Assembly (NCBI RefSeq): GCF_900182635.1
Contig: NZ_FXTD01000001.1
Span: 248,001-312,000 of the forward strand
Direction of reading: 5' to 3'
DNA length: 64,000 bases
Source of the DNA: Halorubrum cibi
Lineage (GTDB): Archaea > Halobacteriota > Halobacteria > Halobacteriales > Haloferacaceae
The first letter of the stretch is position 1, and the number at the start of each line of letters is the position of its first letter. The notes beneath the pieces are model-generated. The model was not told where the DNA came from. It made no database searches and saw only the letters and a program-made list of their open reading frames with translations. A program made the translations under genes and the position numbers. Shown here piece by piece: positions 54,748 to 63,328 of this stretch.

Positions 54748-55416
54748 ATGGACATCGCGATACTCGGCGGCACCGGCGACATCGGGGAGGGGCTCGCGCT
54801 CCGCCTCGCCGCCGACACCTCCCACGAGGTGCTGATCGGCTCGCGCGACGCCGGGAAGGCCGAGACGAAGGCCGCAGAGTACACCACGGAACTCGACAGT
54901 CGCGGACTCGACCGCGAGGTGTACGGGTTCGAGAACGTCGCGGCCGTCGAGCGGGCCGACGTGGTCGTGCTCGCGGTCCCGCCGTACCACGTCGGCGACA
55001 CGGTCGAGGCGATCGCCGACTCCCTCGACGACGGCGACATTCTGGTCTCGCCGGCGACCGGGATGAAACGCGACGAGGAGGGCTTTCACTACCACAAGCC
55101 CGGCGCGGGCTCCGTCACGCGGATCGCGGCGGACGCGGCTCCCGAGGGCGTTGCCGTCGTCGGCGCGTTCCACAACCTCGCGGCCGCGCGCCTCGCGAAC
55201 CTCGACGCGGATCTCGGGATCGACACCCTCGTGATCGGTGACGACGAGGACGCGAAGGCGATCGTCGCCGACGTCGCCGAGGGGATCGAGGGGCTCCGCG
55301 CGCTCGACGCTGGCGGGATCGCGAACGCCCCCGAGATCGAGGGGCTCACGCCGCTTCTCATCAACGTCGCGAGCAACAACGAACGGCTCCACGACCTCGG
55401 GATCCGGTTCCAGTAA
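54748..55416 (+). CDS. npdG: F420H2:NADP+ oxidoreductase
   Basis: 222 residues. N-terminal MDIAILGGTGDIGEGLALRLA is the NADP-binding motif GGTGxxG, and LIGSRD follows at the second strand. VVVLAVPPYH and GAFHNLAAARL are typical of NpdG. It exchanges hydride between reduced F420 and NADP+. Length and architecture are standard. It is separated by about 350 bases, including a dispersed repeat, from the polyprenyl synthase gene. Confidence 0.9.
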   Translation: MDIAILGGTGDIGEGLALRLAADTSHEVLIGSRDAGKAETKAAEYTTELDSRGLDREVYGFENVAAVERADVVVLAVPPYHVGDTVEAIADSLDDGDILVSPATGMKRDEEGFHYHKPGAGSVTRIAADAAPEGVAVVGAFHNLAAARLANLDADLGIDTLVIGDDEDAKAIVADVAEGIEGLRALDAGGIANAPEIEGLTPLLINVASNNERLHDLGIRFQ

Positions 55417-55763
55417 GTCGGAGATCGGGCGTGTGTGGTTGTCGGCGTGGTGACTACCGCCAAAGCCCCAGCCGCGAGGACTCGGGGGCCTCGTTGCGCG
55501 CTTCAGTCGCTCGTTTCACTCGCTCCTTCAGTGCTTACTTCGGCCGCCGTCGCCCTCGCGGCTGCCCCTTTGAGTCCCACCCGACCGCACCGCACCTCAC
55601 GCCTCCCCAGCCTCGCGGGCGGTTCGTGCCGCTTCGCGGCACTCACCGGCGCGCCACCGCTACACATGGACTCGACCCGAACGACGCTGCCGGAAGTCTC
55701 CGATCCTCCTCCCGTCCGGGCGTTCCGTTAGGCCTTTGCGCGGTGGTCCCCTCCCTTCAGTGG
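55417..55763. other. 347-base intergenic region carrying a dispersed repeat
   Basis: Between npdG and the polyprenyl synthase I see no credible gene. An in-frame extension of the synthase reads through here but its translation is low-complexity. It contains copy B of the dispersed repeat (55551-55654) and several GC-rich inverted segments such as GTGCCGC/GCGGCAC near 55627-55641. Confidence 0.6.
55551..55654. repeat. Dispersed intergenic repeat, copy B
   Basis: The core 55551-55615 matches copy A at 39659-39731 with one mismatch in the first 31 bases, then an 8-base size difference, then a 26-base identity. The tail differs but again ends in GGCGCGCC. It carries no ORF of its own and no terminal inverted repeats or target duplication are obvious. 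Confidence 0.75.
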
Positions 55764-56606
55764 ATGGAGTACCTGGAGCGCCGGGTCGCGCTGGTCGAGG
55801 ACCGTCTCGAGGAGGTCATCGACCGCGTCGAGCCCGAGGAGCTGTCCGACGAGCTCGCTCACGTCGTGCTCGCGGGCGGCAAGCGCGTCCGCCCCGCGGT
55901 GACGATCCTCGCCTGCGAGGCGTTCGACGGCGACCCCGACGACGCGGTCGACTTCGCGGCCGGCATCGAGTTCGTCCACAACGCCTCGCTCGTGATCGAC
56001 GACGTCATCGACCGCTCGGAGGTCCGGCGCGGGACGCCCTCCGCGTGGGCCGAGTTCGGATACGGCCCGGCGATGATCACGAGCGACGGCCTGCTCGGCG
56101 AGGCGTTCGCGCTCTTCTCGGCCGACGACCGGGCGATGCGGACCGTCGCCGAGGCGATGGTCGAACTCGGCGAGGGGGAGGCGACGGAACTTGCCGCCCG
56201 CCCGACCACCGAGGCCGAGTACATGGAGCTGGCCCGCCGGAAGACCGGTGCGCTGTTCCGGGCGGCCGCCGAACTCGGCGCGGTCGCCGGCGGCGCGAAG
56301 CCCACGGCGATCGAGTCGTTCGGCGAGTACGCCGAGCGCGTCGGCGTCGCCTTCCAGATGCGCGACGACGTGTTGGACGCCACCGCCGACGCCGACGACC
56401 TCGGCAAGCCGACGGGCCAGGACGCCGAGATGGACCGCCCCTCGGTCGTCCAGGTCACCTCGCTCTCGCCGGAGGAAGTGGACGAGCGGGCCAGAGAGCA
56501 GTCCGAACTCGCGTTGGCCGCGCTCGACGACGCGGACCCGCCCGAAACCGAGGCGATCGAGTATCTCCGGGACCTCGCGGAGTTCGTCGTCGTCCGCGAG
56601 CGATAG
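55764..56606 (+). CDS. Polyprenyl (geranylgeranyl/farnesyl) diphosphate synthase
   Basis: 280 residues from the ATG at 55764. Substrate-binding Lys-Arg in GGKRVRPAV, the first Asp-rich motif IDDVIDRSEVRRGTPS (a DDxxD), second motif QMRDDVLD, and YMELARRKTGALF. It elongates DMAPP/IPP to GGPP for archaeal ether lipids, and would supply the GGGP synthase at 19.6 kb. The missing second Lys-rich region and the shorter length fit the short-chain IdsA type. Chain length is not readable with confidence. Confidence 0.88.
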   Translation: MEYLERRVALVEDRLEEVIDRVEPEELSDELAHVVLAGGKRVRPAVTILACEAFDGDPDDAVDFAAGIEFVHNASLVIDDVIDRSEVRRGTPSAWAEFGYGPAMITSDGLLGEAFALFSADDRAMRTVAEAMVELGEGEATELAARPTTEAEYMELARRKTGALFRAAAELGAVAGGAKPTAIESFGEYAERVGVAFQMRDDVLDATADADDLGKPTGQDAEMDRPSVVQVTSLSPEEVDERAREQSELALAALDDADPPETEAIEYLRDLAEFVVVRER

Positions 56607-56625
56607 CTCCGAGAGTCGTTCGCAC

Positions 56626-56642
56626 GTGGATATTATACCCAC
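56626..56642. promoter_or_regulatory. 17-bp imperfect palindrome before the PRTase regulator gene
   Basis: GTGGATATTATACCCAC is nearly self-complementary (GTGGNTATNATANCCAC) and lies about 18 bases upstream of the TATA-like TTCATATTT at 56660-56668. It is a candidate operator. Confidence 0.5.
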
Positions 56643-56659
56643 GAATCGACTTCGATGTA

Positions 56660-56668
56660 TTCATATTT
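56660..56668 (+). promoter_or_regulatory. TATA-like box of the PRTase regulator gene
   Basis: TTCATATTT begins 29 bases before the ATG at 56689, giving a leaderless start. Confidence 0.5.
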
Positions 56669-56688
56669 GTGCGATCGCGATCATCAAC

Positions 56689-57402
56689 ATGAACCGCGCA
56701 GAGAAGGCGGCCCTCCAGCTACAGGCGGTCGCCGTGTTGCGGACGCTGAAGGAGACGCGGACGTACGAGGAGCTGTCGACGCTCACGGGACTTCCAGCGG
56801 GCGACCTGAACCGGTACGTGAACGGTCACGTGCTCCCCGGAGCCGACCGGGCGCGCGAGGTCGTCTCCGAGGTCGGCCGCGACGCGCTCGCCGACGAACT
56901 CGTCGCTCGCGTCGCCTTTGACGACGAGGGCTACGTCGACAACAGCGGCGTCGTCTTCGACCAGTCCTTCCTCGATCTCGTCGCGCCGGTCGCCGCCGAG
57001 ACTTTCGAGTTCGCCTCGCCGGACGTGGTGTTGACTGCCGCGACCGACGGGATCACGCTGGGGGCGGCGATGGCCTCCTTCTTCGACGCACGGCTGGCGT
57101 ACGCGAAGAAGTCGAAGGAGACCGCGGTCGAGGAGTTCATCGAGTCGCGCCAGCGGCTCGCCTCCGGCATCGAACTCACCTACTACCTGCCGAAACGCGC
57201 GATCGAGGCCGGTGACACCGTGCTCGTCGTCGACGACCTGATCCGGTCGGGCGAGACCCAGGAGCTGCTCTTAGACATCGCGCTCCAGGCCGACGCCGAC
57301 GTCGGCGGCGTGTTCACGCTCATCGCCGTCGGCGACGAGGGAATGCGCCGGGCTCGCGAGATAACCGACGCGCCGGTCGGCGCGTTGACGACCTTCGAGT
57401 GA
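56689..57402 (+). CDS. HTH-phosphoribosyltransferase regulator
   Basis: 237 residues. An N-terminal helix-turn-helix (about 18-52, TYEELSTLTGLPAGDLNRYVNGHVLPG) precedes a PRTase domain with the PRPP loop VLVVDDLIRSGET. In the loop the usual Thr-Gly is Ser-Gly, so PRPP may be sensed without catalysis. The architecture resembles PurR/GfcR-type regulators of archaea. The purine-type permease gene follows on the same strand, so purine uptake control is likely. Adenine phosphoribosyltransferase is an older name. It starts 82 bases after the polyprenyl synthase. Confidence 0.8.
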   Translation: MNRAEKAALQLQAVAVLRTLKETRTYEELSTLTGLPAGDLNRYVNGHVLPGADRAREVVSEVGRDALADELVARVAFDDEGYVDNSGVVFDQSFLDLVAPVAAETFEFASPDVVLTAATDGITLGAAMASFFDARLAYAKKSKETAVEEFIESRQRLASGIELTYYLPKRAIEAGDTVLVVDDLIRSGETQELLLDIALQADADVGGVFTLIAVGDEGMRRAREITDAPVGALTTFE

Positions 57403-57471
57403 GATGACCGCGCACGAGTGTGCGCACGTTCGACCAGTTTTTGACGGCGAGAGAACAGATCGCTTGGAATC

Positions 57472-57491
57472 ATATCCATACTTGTGTATAT
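57472..57491. promoter_or_regulatory. 20-bp imperfect palindrome before the NCS2 permease gene
   Basis: ATATCCATACTTGTGTATAT has the symmetric form ATATnCA...TGnATAT and shares the string ATATCCA with the palindrome before the PRTase regulator. It is followed by a CTTATG TATA-like box at 57514-57519. Confidence 0.42.
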
Positions 57492-57549
57492 CTGCTGATT
57501 TCAGGTAGCAATCCTTATGTTCGACACCGGGAGTATCCACGAGTAACCA

Positions 57550-58929
57550 ATGGGGATCGCAGACACCCTGACGGCGCGGTTCGACGTCGAACAGCACGGA
57601 TCGGACCTCCGAACCGAGTTGGTGGCGGGGCTCACCACCTTCCTCGCCATGTCGTACATCATCGTGGTGAACCCCGCGATCCTCTCCGAAGCGATCCGGA
57701 TCGAGGGGTACGGACAGGGGGAGGTGTTCCAGATGATCGCCATCGCGACGATCCTCTCGGCGGCGATCGCGACGGCCGTGATGGCGCTGTACGCGAACCG
57801 CCCGTTCGGGCTGGCGCCCGGCCTCGGGCTCAACGCGTTCTTCGCGTACACCGTCGTCATCGCGCTCGAGATCCCGTGGCAGACGGCGCTTGCCGCCGTC
57901 TTCGTCGAGGGGATCCTGTTCATGGCGCTGACCGCGGTCGGCGCACGCGAGTACGTCATCCGGCTGTTTCCCGAACCGGTGAAACGCTCCGTCGGAGCCG
58001 GTATCGGACTGTTCCTGCTGTTCATCGGCTTTCAGGAGCTTCAGATCGTCGTCCCCGACGAGGCGACGCTCGTCACGCTCGGCGGCGTCTTCGGGAATCC
58101 GTGGGCGATCCTCGGTCTGGTCGGACTCGTCTTGACGTTCGTGCTGTGGGCGCGGAACGTCACCGGAGCCATCGTGATCGGCATCGTGACGACGTCTATC
58201 GCGGGGTGGGGTCTCACGTTCGCCGGCCTCTTCGAACGCGGCGTCGTCACTCCGGAGTCGCTGCCGTCCGCCCAGTACGACATCACGCCGCTCGCCGGCG
58301 CGTTCGTCGACGGCCTCGCTGACGTCGAGCCGCTCACGTTCGCCTTGGTCGTCTTCACGTTCTTCTTCGTCGACTTCTTCGACACCGCCGGGACGCTCAT
58401 CGGCGTCTCGCAGTTCGGCGACTTCCTCGACGACGAGGGTGACCTCCCGGAGATGGACAAGCCGCTGATGGCCGACGCGGTCGGCACCACGGCCGGGGCG
58501 ATGCTCGGCACCTCCACCGTGACGACGTTCATCGAGTCGTCGACCGGTGTCGAGGAGGGCGGCCGAACCGGACTCACCGCGCTCGTCGTCGCGCTCCTCT
58601 TTCTGGCGTCGCTCGCCGTGATCCCGCTCGTGGCCGCCATCCCCGCGTACGCCTCCTTCATCGCGCTGATCGTCGTCGGCGTGATGATGCTCCAGGGGCT
58701 CGTCGAGGTCGACTGGGACGACCCCGCGTGGGCGGTCTCCGCCGGGCTCACCGTCACCGTGATGCCGTTCGCCTACTCCATCGCCGACGGACTCGCCGCC
58801 GGGATCATCGCCTATCCGATCATCAAGGTCGCGATCGGCGAACTCGACGACGTCCGACTCGGCCAGTACCTCATCGCGGCGCTGCTCGTCGTCTACTACG
58901 TGCTCCAGACGCGCGGCGTCATCCTCTAG
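57550..58929 (+). CDS. NCS2 family purine permease (AzgA-like)
   Basis: 459 residues with about 12-14 membrane segments. AzgA-type motifs are FLAMSYIIVVNPAIL, GLAPGLGLNAFF, FFDTAGTLIGV and STGVEEGGRTGL, which distinguish the guanine/hypoxanthine/adenine branch from uracil/xanthine transporters. It probably takes up purine bases by ion symport. A promoter with a palindrome precedes it; the HTH-PRTase regulator gene is 148 bases upstream. It would supply bases for salvage while nucleoside ribose is handled by the 51-54 kb genes. Confidence 0.88.
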   Translation: MGIADTLTARFDVEQHGSDLRTELVAGLTTFLAMSYIIVVNPAILSEAIRIEGYGQGEVFQMIAIATILSAAIATAVMALYANRPFGLAPGLGLNAFFAYTVVIALEIPWQTALAAVFVEGILFMALTAVGAREYVIRLFPEPVKRSVGAGIGLFLLFIGFQELQIVVPDEATLVTLGGVFGNPWAILGLVGLVLTFVLWARNVTGAIVIGIVTTSIAGWGLTFAGLFERGVVTPESLPSAQYDITPLAGAFVDGLADVEPLTFALVVFTFFFVDFFDTAGTLIGVSQFGDFLDDEGDLPEMDKPLMADAVGTTAGAMLGTSTVTTFIESSTGVEEGGRTGLTALVVALLFLASLAVIPLVAAIPAYASFIALIVVGVMMLQGLVEVDWDDPAWAVSAGLTVTVMPFAYSIADGLAAGIIAYPIIKVAIGELDDVRLGQYLIAALLVVYYVLQTRGVIL

Positions 58930-59011
58930 GGTCGTCATCACGTCCCGACCGTGCGCGCCGCGTACACCGACCGCGGAGGTTCTTTACCTCCCGAGCCCGT
59001 ATTCTCGGGCG

Positions 59012-59266
59012 ATGACGGACCTGAAACTCTACGAACTGGAGGGGTGCCCGTACTGCGCGAAGGTCAAGGAGACGCTCGCCGAGCTCGACCTCGAGTACGA
59101 GTCGATCATGGTCCCGCGCCCGCACGGGGAGCGGACCGAAGTCGAGGAAGTGAGCGGCCAGACCGGCGTGCCCGTCCTCGTCGACGAGGCGAACGGGATC
59201 GACGCGATGCCGGAGAGCGATGACATCGTCGAGTACCTCGAGGAGACGTACGGCAACGCGAGCTAG
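59012..59266 (+). CDS. Glutaredoxin-like protein
   Basis: 84 residues with the active-site LEGCPYCAKVKETL (CPYC at about 12-15), the cis-Pro segment TGVPVLVDE, and the C-terminal ESDDIVEYLEETY typical of glutaredoxin/GST N-terminal folds. It is a cytosolic thiol-disulfide reductant; haloarchaea use gamma-glutamylcysteine rather than glutathione. It stands alone. Confidence 0.88.
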   Translation: MTDLKLYELEGCPYCAKVKETLAELDLEYESIMVPRPHGERTEVEEVSGQTGVPVLVDEANGIDAMPESDDIVEYLEETYGNAS

Positions 59267-59344
59267 ACGCGGCGAACGCGGCGATCGGTCGAACGTCGCG
59301 GATCGAAGGCCAACGTTGATACGTTCCGAGGAGAACCCACTCGC

Positions 59345-59587
59345 ATGAACCTGCCGCGTGCGCCGAAACAGCGGTGGGCGAGGGCGACGCTCGGACTCTC
59401 GCTGCTCTTTGCGGTCGGCGCGTTCGCCTACCTCGCGCTCGACGGCGCGCCGTTTCAGGGCACCGTTCTCGCCGTCCTCATCCTCGGTGCCGGCTACTGG
59501 GAGTACAAGAAGAAACTCCAGGAGAAGCGCGTAGCGAGGCAGTACGAAGCGAAGGCCGAGGAGCAGCGTCGGGAGAACGAGCGCTGA
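59345..59587 (+). CDS. Small two-helix membrane protein with coiled-coil tail
   Basis: 80 residues: a short basic N-terminus, two hydrophobic helices (about 14-30 and 36-52), then a charged helix (WEYKKKLQEKRVARQYEAKAEEQRRENER) that stays in the cytoplasm. No family recognised. It lies alone between the glutaredoxin and TldD-like genes. Confidence 0.68.
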   Translation: MNLPRAPKQRWARATLGLSLLFAVGAFAYLALDGAPFQGTVLAVLILGAGYWEYKKKLQEKRVARQYEAKAEEQRRENER

Positions 59588-59674
59588 TCCGCGCGCCGTC
59601 GCGAGATGCCTCGGTGTCGACGGCCGTCCCCGTAAGTCAGGGGATTCATGTGTGAGAGCGGAGATCACACGTTC

Positions 59675-61135
59675 ATGAGCGACGAACGCGAGGAGGCGTT
59701 GGACGCGATGGACTGGCTGCTCGACAGCCTCGAGGCCGACGACGCGGTGTCGTACGCGGAAGTCGGCGGCGTCTACCAGGAGAAGACCGACATCGTCGTT
59801 ACCGGCGACGGTCCACGAAACCGGACGGAGTTCACGGAGACGGGCGTGTGGCTCCGCGTCTTCGCGGACGGTGCGGCCGACTACCGCTACACGAACTCGC
59901 TCGACGAAGAGGCGCTGCGCGACGTGGCGGACCGCGCGATCCGAAGCGGTGAAGTGCTCGCCCAGGAGGAGCCGGGGCGGTTCGACGCCTACACGACTCA
60001 CCGGGCGACTCACGGCGGCTGGGCGAGCGAGGGGATACACGAACGCGACCTCGACGAGAAGGTCACCGTCGTCGAGGAGGGTCTCGCGGCCGCCGCCGAT
60101 CTCGACCTCGACCGTCGGTGGGCCAACTACATGGACTCACACATCGAGGAGGCGGTCGGAACCACGACCGGAAGCGTCGTCCATACGACGCTCGACCGAG
60201 CGAGAGTGAACTTCAGCCTGACGCTCGCCGACGGGCCGAAGGTGAGTCGCCACGCCGGATCGACGGCGGGAGCCGCCTTCCTCGATGACGTCACCGACGC
60301 CTTCGAGGCCGCCGCGGCCGACGCTCGAACCCTCTCGAACGCCGACTCGGCCGACGCACCTACCGGCGAGACCACGATCGCGTTGAGTCCGGAGGCGGCC
60401 GGCCAGCTCTTCCACTTCGTCTCACACTACCTCGAGGCCGACACCGGCTACATGGGGATGAGTCCCTACGAGGTCGGCGACCGGATCGGACCGGAGGGCC
60501 TCGACATCCAGGACACGGTCCGCGCCGGTTCTTGGGCGGCCCGCGCGTACGACGCCGAGGTCAAACCGACGACGCCGACGCAACTGGTCTCGAACGGTCG
60601 GATCGAACGACTGCTCCACAACACCACCACCGCCGCGGAGGAGGACGTCTATCCGGCCGGAAACAGCGTACCGAGCCTCGGATTCACCGAGCCACCGCGC
60701 ATCCACGCCCGACACCTCGACGTCGCCGCCGGCGACGCCGACGTCGCGGCACTCCGTTCGGACGCCGACGTGTACGTCGAGCGGTTCGACGAACCCTGGT
60801 TCCGTGACGAGTTCGAGCGAGTCCAACGACAGGGTATGTTCCCGGCGAGTTCCCTCTACGCGAAGGACATCGACCGGAAGAGCATCGACAGCCCCGACTG
60901 CGGCTCCGCGGAGTTCCCGATCGCCGAGGCGTATCGCCTCGAAGACGGCGAGCGCGCCGGACGCGTCGACGGCGTCTCCTTGGAGTACACGCCGGACGTG
61001 TTAGAAACCGTCTCGCTGATCGGCGGCGTGCGGGAGACGGTGACCGGCGTCTGTGCGAAACACAAATCACAGCTCCCGTTCGCGGTGACCGCGCCGGGCG
61101 TTCGGCTGGAGGCGCCGGTCGAGAAGAGCGACTAG
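59675..61135 (+). CDS. TldD/PmbA-like protein with altered metal motif
   Basis: 486 residues from the ATG at 59675. The TldD/PmbA fold is seen in the N-domain and in GSVVHTTLDRARVNFSLTLADG. The zinc motif HExxxH of TldD is changed: residues 246-255 read FHFVSHYLEA, with His247 and His251 but Phe in place of the Glu and one residue fewer between the histidines. It is thus either the non-catalytic partner (TldE-like) or inactive. NNTTTAAEEDVYPAGN and a C-terminal SLIGGVRETVTGV complete the family. No second TldD is near. Confidence 0.82.
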   Translation: MSDEREEALDAMDWLLDSLEADDAVSYAEVGGVYQEKTDIVVTGDGPRNRTEFTETGVWLRVFADGAADYRYTNSLDEEALRDVADRAIRSGEVLAQEEPGRFDAYTTHRATHGGWASEGIHERDLDEKVTVVEEGLAAAADLDLDRRWANYMDSHIEEAVGTTTGSVVHTTLDRARVNFSLTLADGPKVSRHAGSTAGAAFLDDVTDAFEAAAADARTLSNADSADAPTGETTIALSPEAAGQLFHFVSHYLEADTGYMGMSPYEVGDRIGPEGLDIQDTVRAGSWAARAYDAEVKPTTPTQLVSNGRIERLLHNTTTAAEEDVYPAGNSVPSLGFTEPPRIHARHLDVAAGDADVAALRSDADVYVERFDEPWFRDEFERVQRQGMFPASSLYAKDIDRKSIDSPDCGSAEFPIAEAYRLEDGERAGRVDGVSLEYTPDVLETVSLIGGVRETVTGVCAKHKSQLPFAVTAPGVRLEAPVEKSD

Positions 61136-61196
61136 TCCGCTGCGAAGAGACCGAAGCGACGATTCGGAAGGCCGAACGATCCGTGGATCCGACGTG

Positions 61197-62291
61197 TTAG
61201 TCGTCTGCGGGCGTCGATTCGGGCTCTTCGCCCGTCTCCGACGCGCTCGGGCTTCCGGTCATGTCCTGATAGGGGTCGTACCCTTCCGCGCTGTCGTAGA
61301 GGTGACAGGCGATGTCCTGTTCGAAGTCCGTCTTCGCCTCCAGCGGCGGGACGACCTGGTCACAGACGTCGCCGATGTACTCCGAACACCGGTTTTTGAA
61401 CCGACAGCCGGTCGGGATGTCGATGACGTCGCCCACCTCGCCCTGAAGCTCGACGCGGTCGCGCCCGACCGCCGGGTCGGGAACGGGAACCGCGTTGATG
61501 AGCGCCTGCGTGTACGGGTGTTGTGGGTTCTCGATTATCTGGTCGGTCGGTCCCTTCTCGACGATCTTGCCCATGTACATGATCGCCAGGCGATCGCACA
61601 TGTGCCGGAGCAGCGAGAGGTCGTGACTGATGTAGACGACCGAGAGGCCGAACTCGTCGGTCATCCGGTCCAGAAGCGAGAGCACTCCCGCACGGAGGCT
61701 CACGTCGAGCATCGACACCGGCTCGTCGGCGACGATGAAGTCGGGGTCGAGCACGAGCGCCCGCGCGATCGCGACCCGCTGTCGCTGTCCGCCGGACAGC
61801 TCGTGGGGGTACTGATCGAAGTACTGTTCGGCCGGGAGCAGCTCAGCGAACTCCAGGGCGCGTTGGACCCGTGCCGTCTCGTTGCGGATGTCGTGGATCC
61901 GCAGCGGCTCGGCGACGGTGTCGTACACCGTCATCCGCGGGTTCAGGCTCTCGAAGGGGTCCTGGAAGATCATCTGGGCGTTCTGCCGGAACTGCTTGAT
62001 CTCCGCGTCGCTCGCCTCCGAGAGGCGCGTGTCGTCGTAGACGATGTCGCCGGCGGTCGGGTCGTGAAGCTTCACCAGCGACATCCCGGTGGTCGTCTTC
62101 CCGCAGCCGGACTCGCCGGCGAGCCCGAGCGTCTCTCCCTCACGGAGCTCGAAGCTGACGCCGTCGACCGCGTGGACGTAATCGGGCTCCCCGCTGCCGA
62201 ACGACTCCATCAGGCTGGCGATCCAGCCCTGGTTGACCTTGAAGTGCTTCTTCAGGTCGTCGACCTCGAGGAGGACGTCGTTTCCGCTCAT
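61197..62291 (-). CDS. Dipeptide/oligopeptide ABC transporter ATP-binding protein (OppF/DppF)
   Basis: 364 residues. Walker A GESGCGKTTTG, Q-loop FQDPFESLNPRM, signature LSGGQRQRVAIARAL, Walker B IVADEPVSMLDVS, and the C-terminal oligopeptide-transporter extension with CRFKNRCSEYIGDVC, a Cys-rich motif that can bind Fe-S. It pairs with the OppD-like ATPase encoded just upstream by an ATGA overlap. The last part is an acidic tail. This is an importer for di/oligopeptides or nickel-like substrates. Confidence 0.91.
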   Translation of the reverse strand: MSGNDVLLEVDDLKKHFKVNQGWIASLMESFGSGEPDYVHAVDGVSFELREGETLGLAGESGCGKTTTGMSLVKLHDPTAGDIVYDDTRLSEASDAEIKQFRQNAQMIFQDPFESLNPRMTVYDTVAEPLRIHDIRNETARVQRALEFAELLPAEQYFDQYPHELSGGQRQRVAIARALVLDPDFIVADEPVSMLDVSLRAGVLSLLDRMTDEFGLSVVYISHDLSLLRHMCDRLAIMYMGKIVEKGPTDQIIENPQHPYTQALINAVPVPDPAVGRDRVELQGEVGDVIDIPTGCRFKNRCSEYIGDVCDQVVPPLEAKTDFEQDIACHLYDSAEGYDPYQDMTGSPSASETGEEPESTPADD

Positions 62292-63328
62292 TCGTCGACA
62301 CCCCCGTCGGTGGCGGCGGCGGTCTGACTCCACGTTTCCGAGTCGTCCGCGTACGGCCGGAGCTCGGTGTCGATCTCGTCCGCGTAGTGACAGTACGACC
62401 GGAGGCCGTTCTCGTAGTGGGCTTCGGGTTCCTCCTCGCGACACCTGTCGGTGGCCATCGGACACCGCTCGGCGAATCGACAGCCCTGTGGCGGGTCGAC
62501 GAGTTCCGGCGGATACCCCGCGATGGAGAGCAGGTCCTGGCTGCTCTTCCTGATGTTTGGGAACGCACGTTTCAACCCGATCGTGTACGGGTGGTAGGGC
62601 TGGTTGAAGATCTCCTCGACCGGACCTTCCTCCGCGATCTTCCCCGCGTACATCACGAGGACGCGGTCGCAGGTCTCGGCCACGACGCTCACGTCGTGGG
62701 TGATCACCATCATCGAGGAGTTGATCTCCTCCTGGATCGAGGCCATCCGCTTGAGGATCTGGTCCTGCATGATCACGTCGAGCGCGGTCGTTGGCTCGTC
62801 TGCGAGCATCAACGACGGCTCGAGCGCGAGCGCCATCGCGATCATGGCGCGTTGACGCATCCCGCCGGAGAACTGGTGCGGGTAGTCGTCGGCGCGCTCC
62901 GGGTCGAGCCCGACGAGCTCGAACATCTCGGTCACGATCTCGTCGGACTCGACGCGACCGGTTCCGGGCCGGTGCGTCTCGATGGCCTCGACGATCTGTT
63001 CGCGGATGGTGTACACCGGGTCCAGCGAGTTCATCGCCGACTGGGCGATCATGGAGATCTCCTCCCACTTGAGCCGCCGCCGCTGGGCGTTCGTCATCTC
63101 CGTCAGGTCGTCGCCCTTGAAGTTGATGCTCCCGTTGTTGATGTAGCCGGCGTCGGGGAGGATCCCGATGATCGCCTTCGCGAGCGTGGTCTTCCCACAC
63201 CCCGACTCGCCGACGATACCGAGGTTCTCGCCCTCTTCCAGTTCGAAGGAGACGCCGTCGACGGCCTGTGCCGGCCCTTCTTCCGTTTCGTAGTAGACTT
63301 CGAGGTCTTCGACTTCCAGTTGACTCAT
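62288..63328 (-). CDS. Dipeptide/oligopeptide ABC transporter ATP-binding protein (OppD/DppD)
   Basis: 346 residues. Walker A GESGCGKTTLA, signature FSGGMRQRAMIAMAL, Walker B LMLADEPTTALDV and the C-terminal Cys motif CRFAERCPMATDRC. FSGGM in place of LSGGQ is usual for OppD. It overlaps the permease gene upstream and the OppF gene downstream (ATGA in both cases). Confidence 0.92.
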   Translation of the reverse strand: MSQLEVEDLEVYYETEEGPAQAVDGVSFELEEGENLGIVGESGCGKTTLAKAIIGILPDAGYINNGSINFKGDDLTEMTNAQRRRLKWEEISMIAQSAMNSLDPVYTIREQIVEAIETHRPGTGRVESDEIVTEMFELVGLDPERADDYPHQFSGGMRQRAMIAMALALEPSLMLADEPTTALDVIMQDQILKRMASIQEEINSSMMVITHDVSVVAETCDRVLVMYAGKIAEEGPVEEIFNQPYHPYTIGLKRAFPNIRKSSQDLLSIAGYPPELVDPPQGCRFAERCPMATDRCREEEPEAHYENGLRSYCHYADEIDTELRPYADDSETWSQTAAATDGGVDE

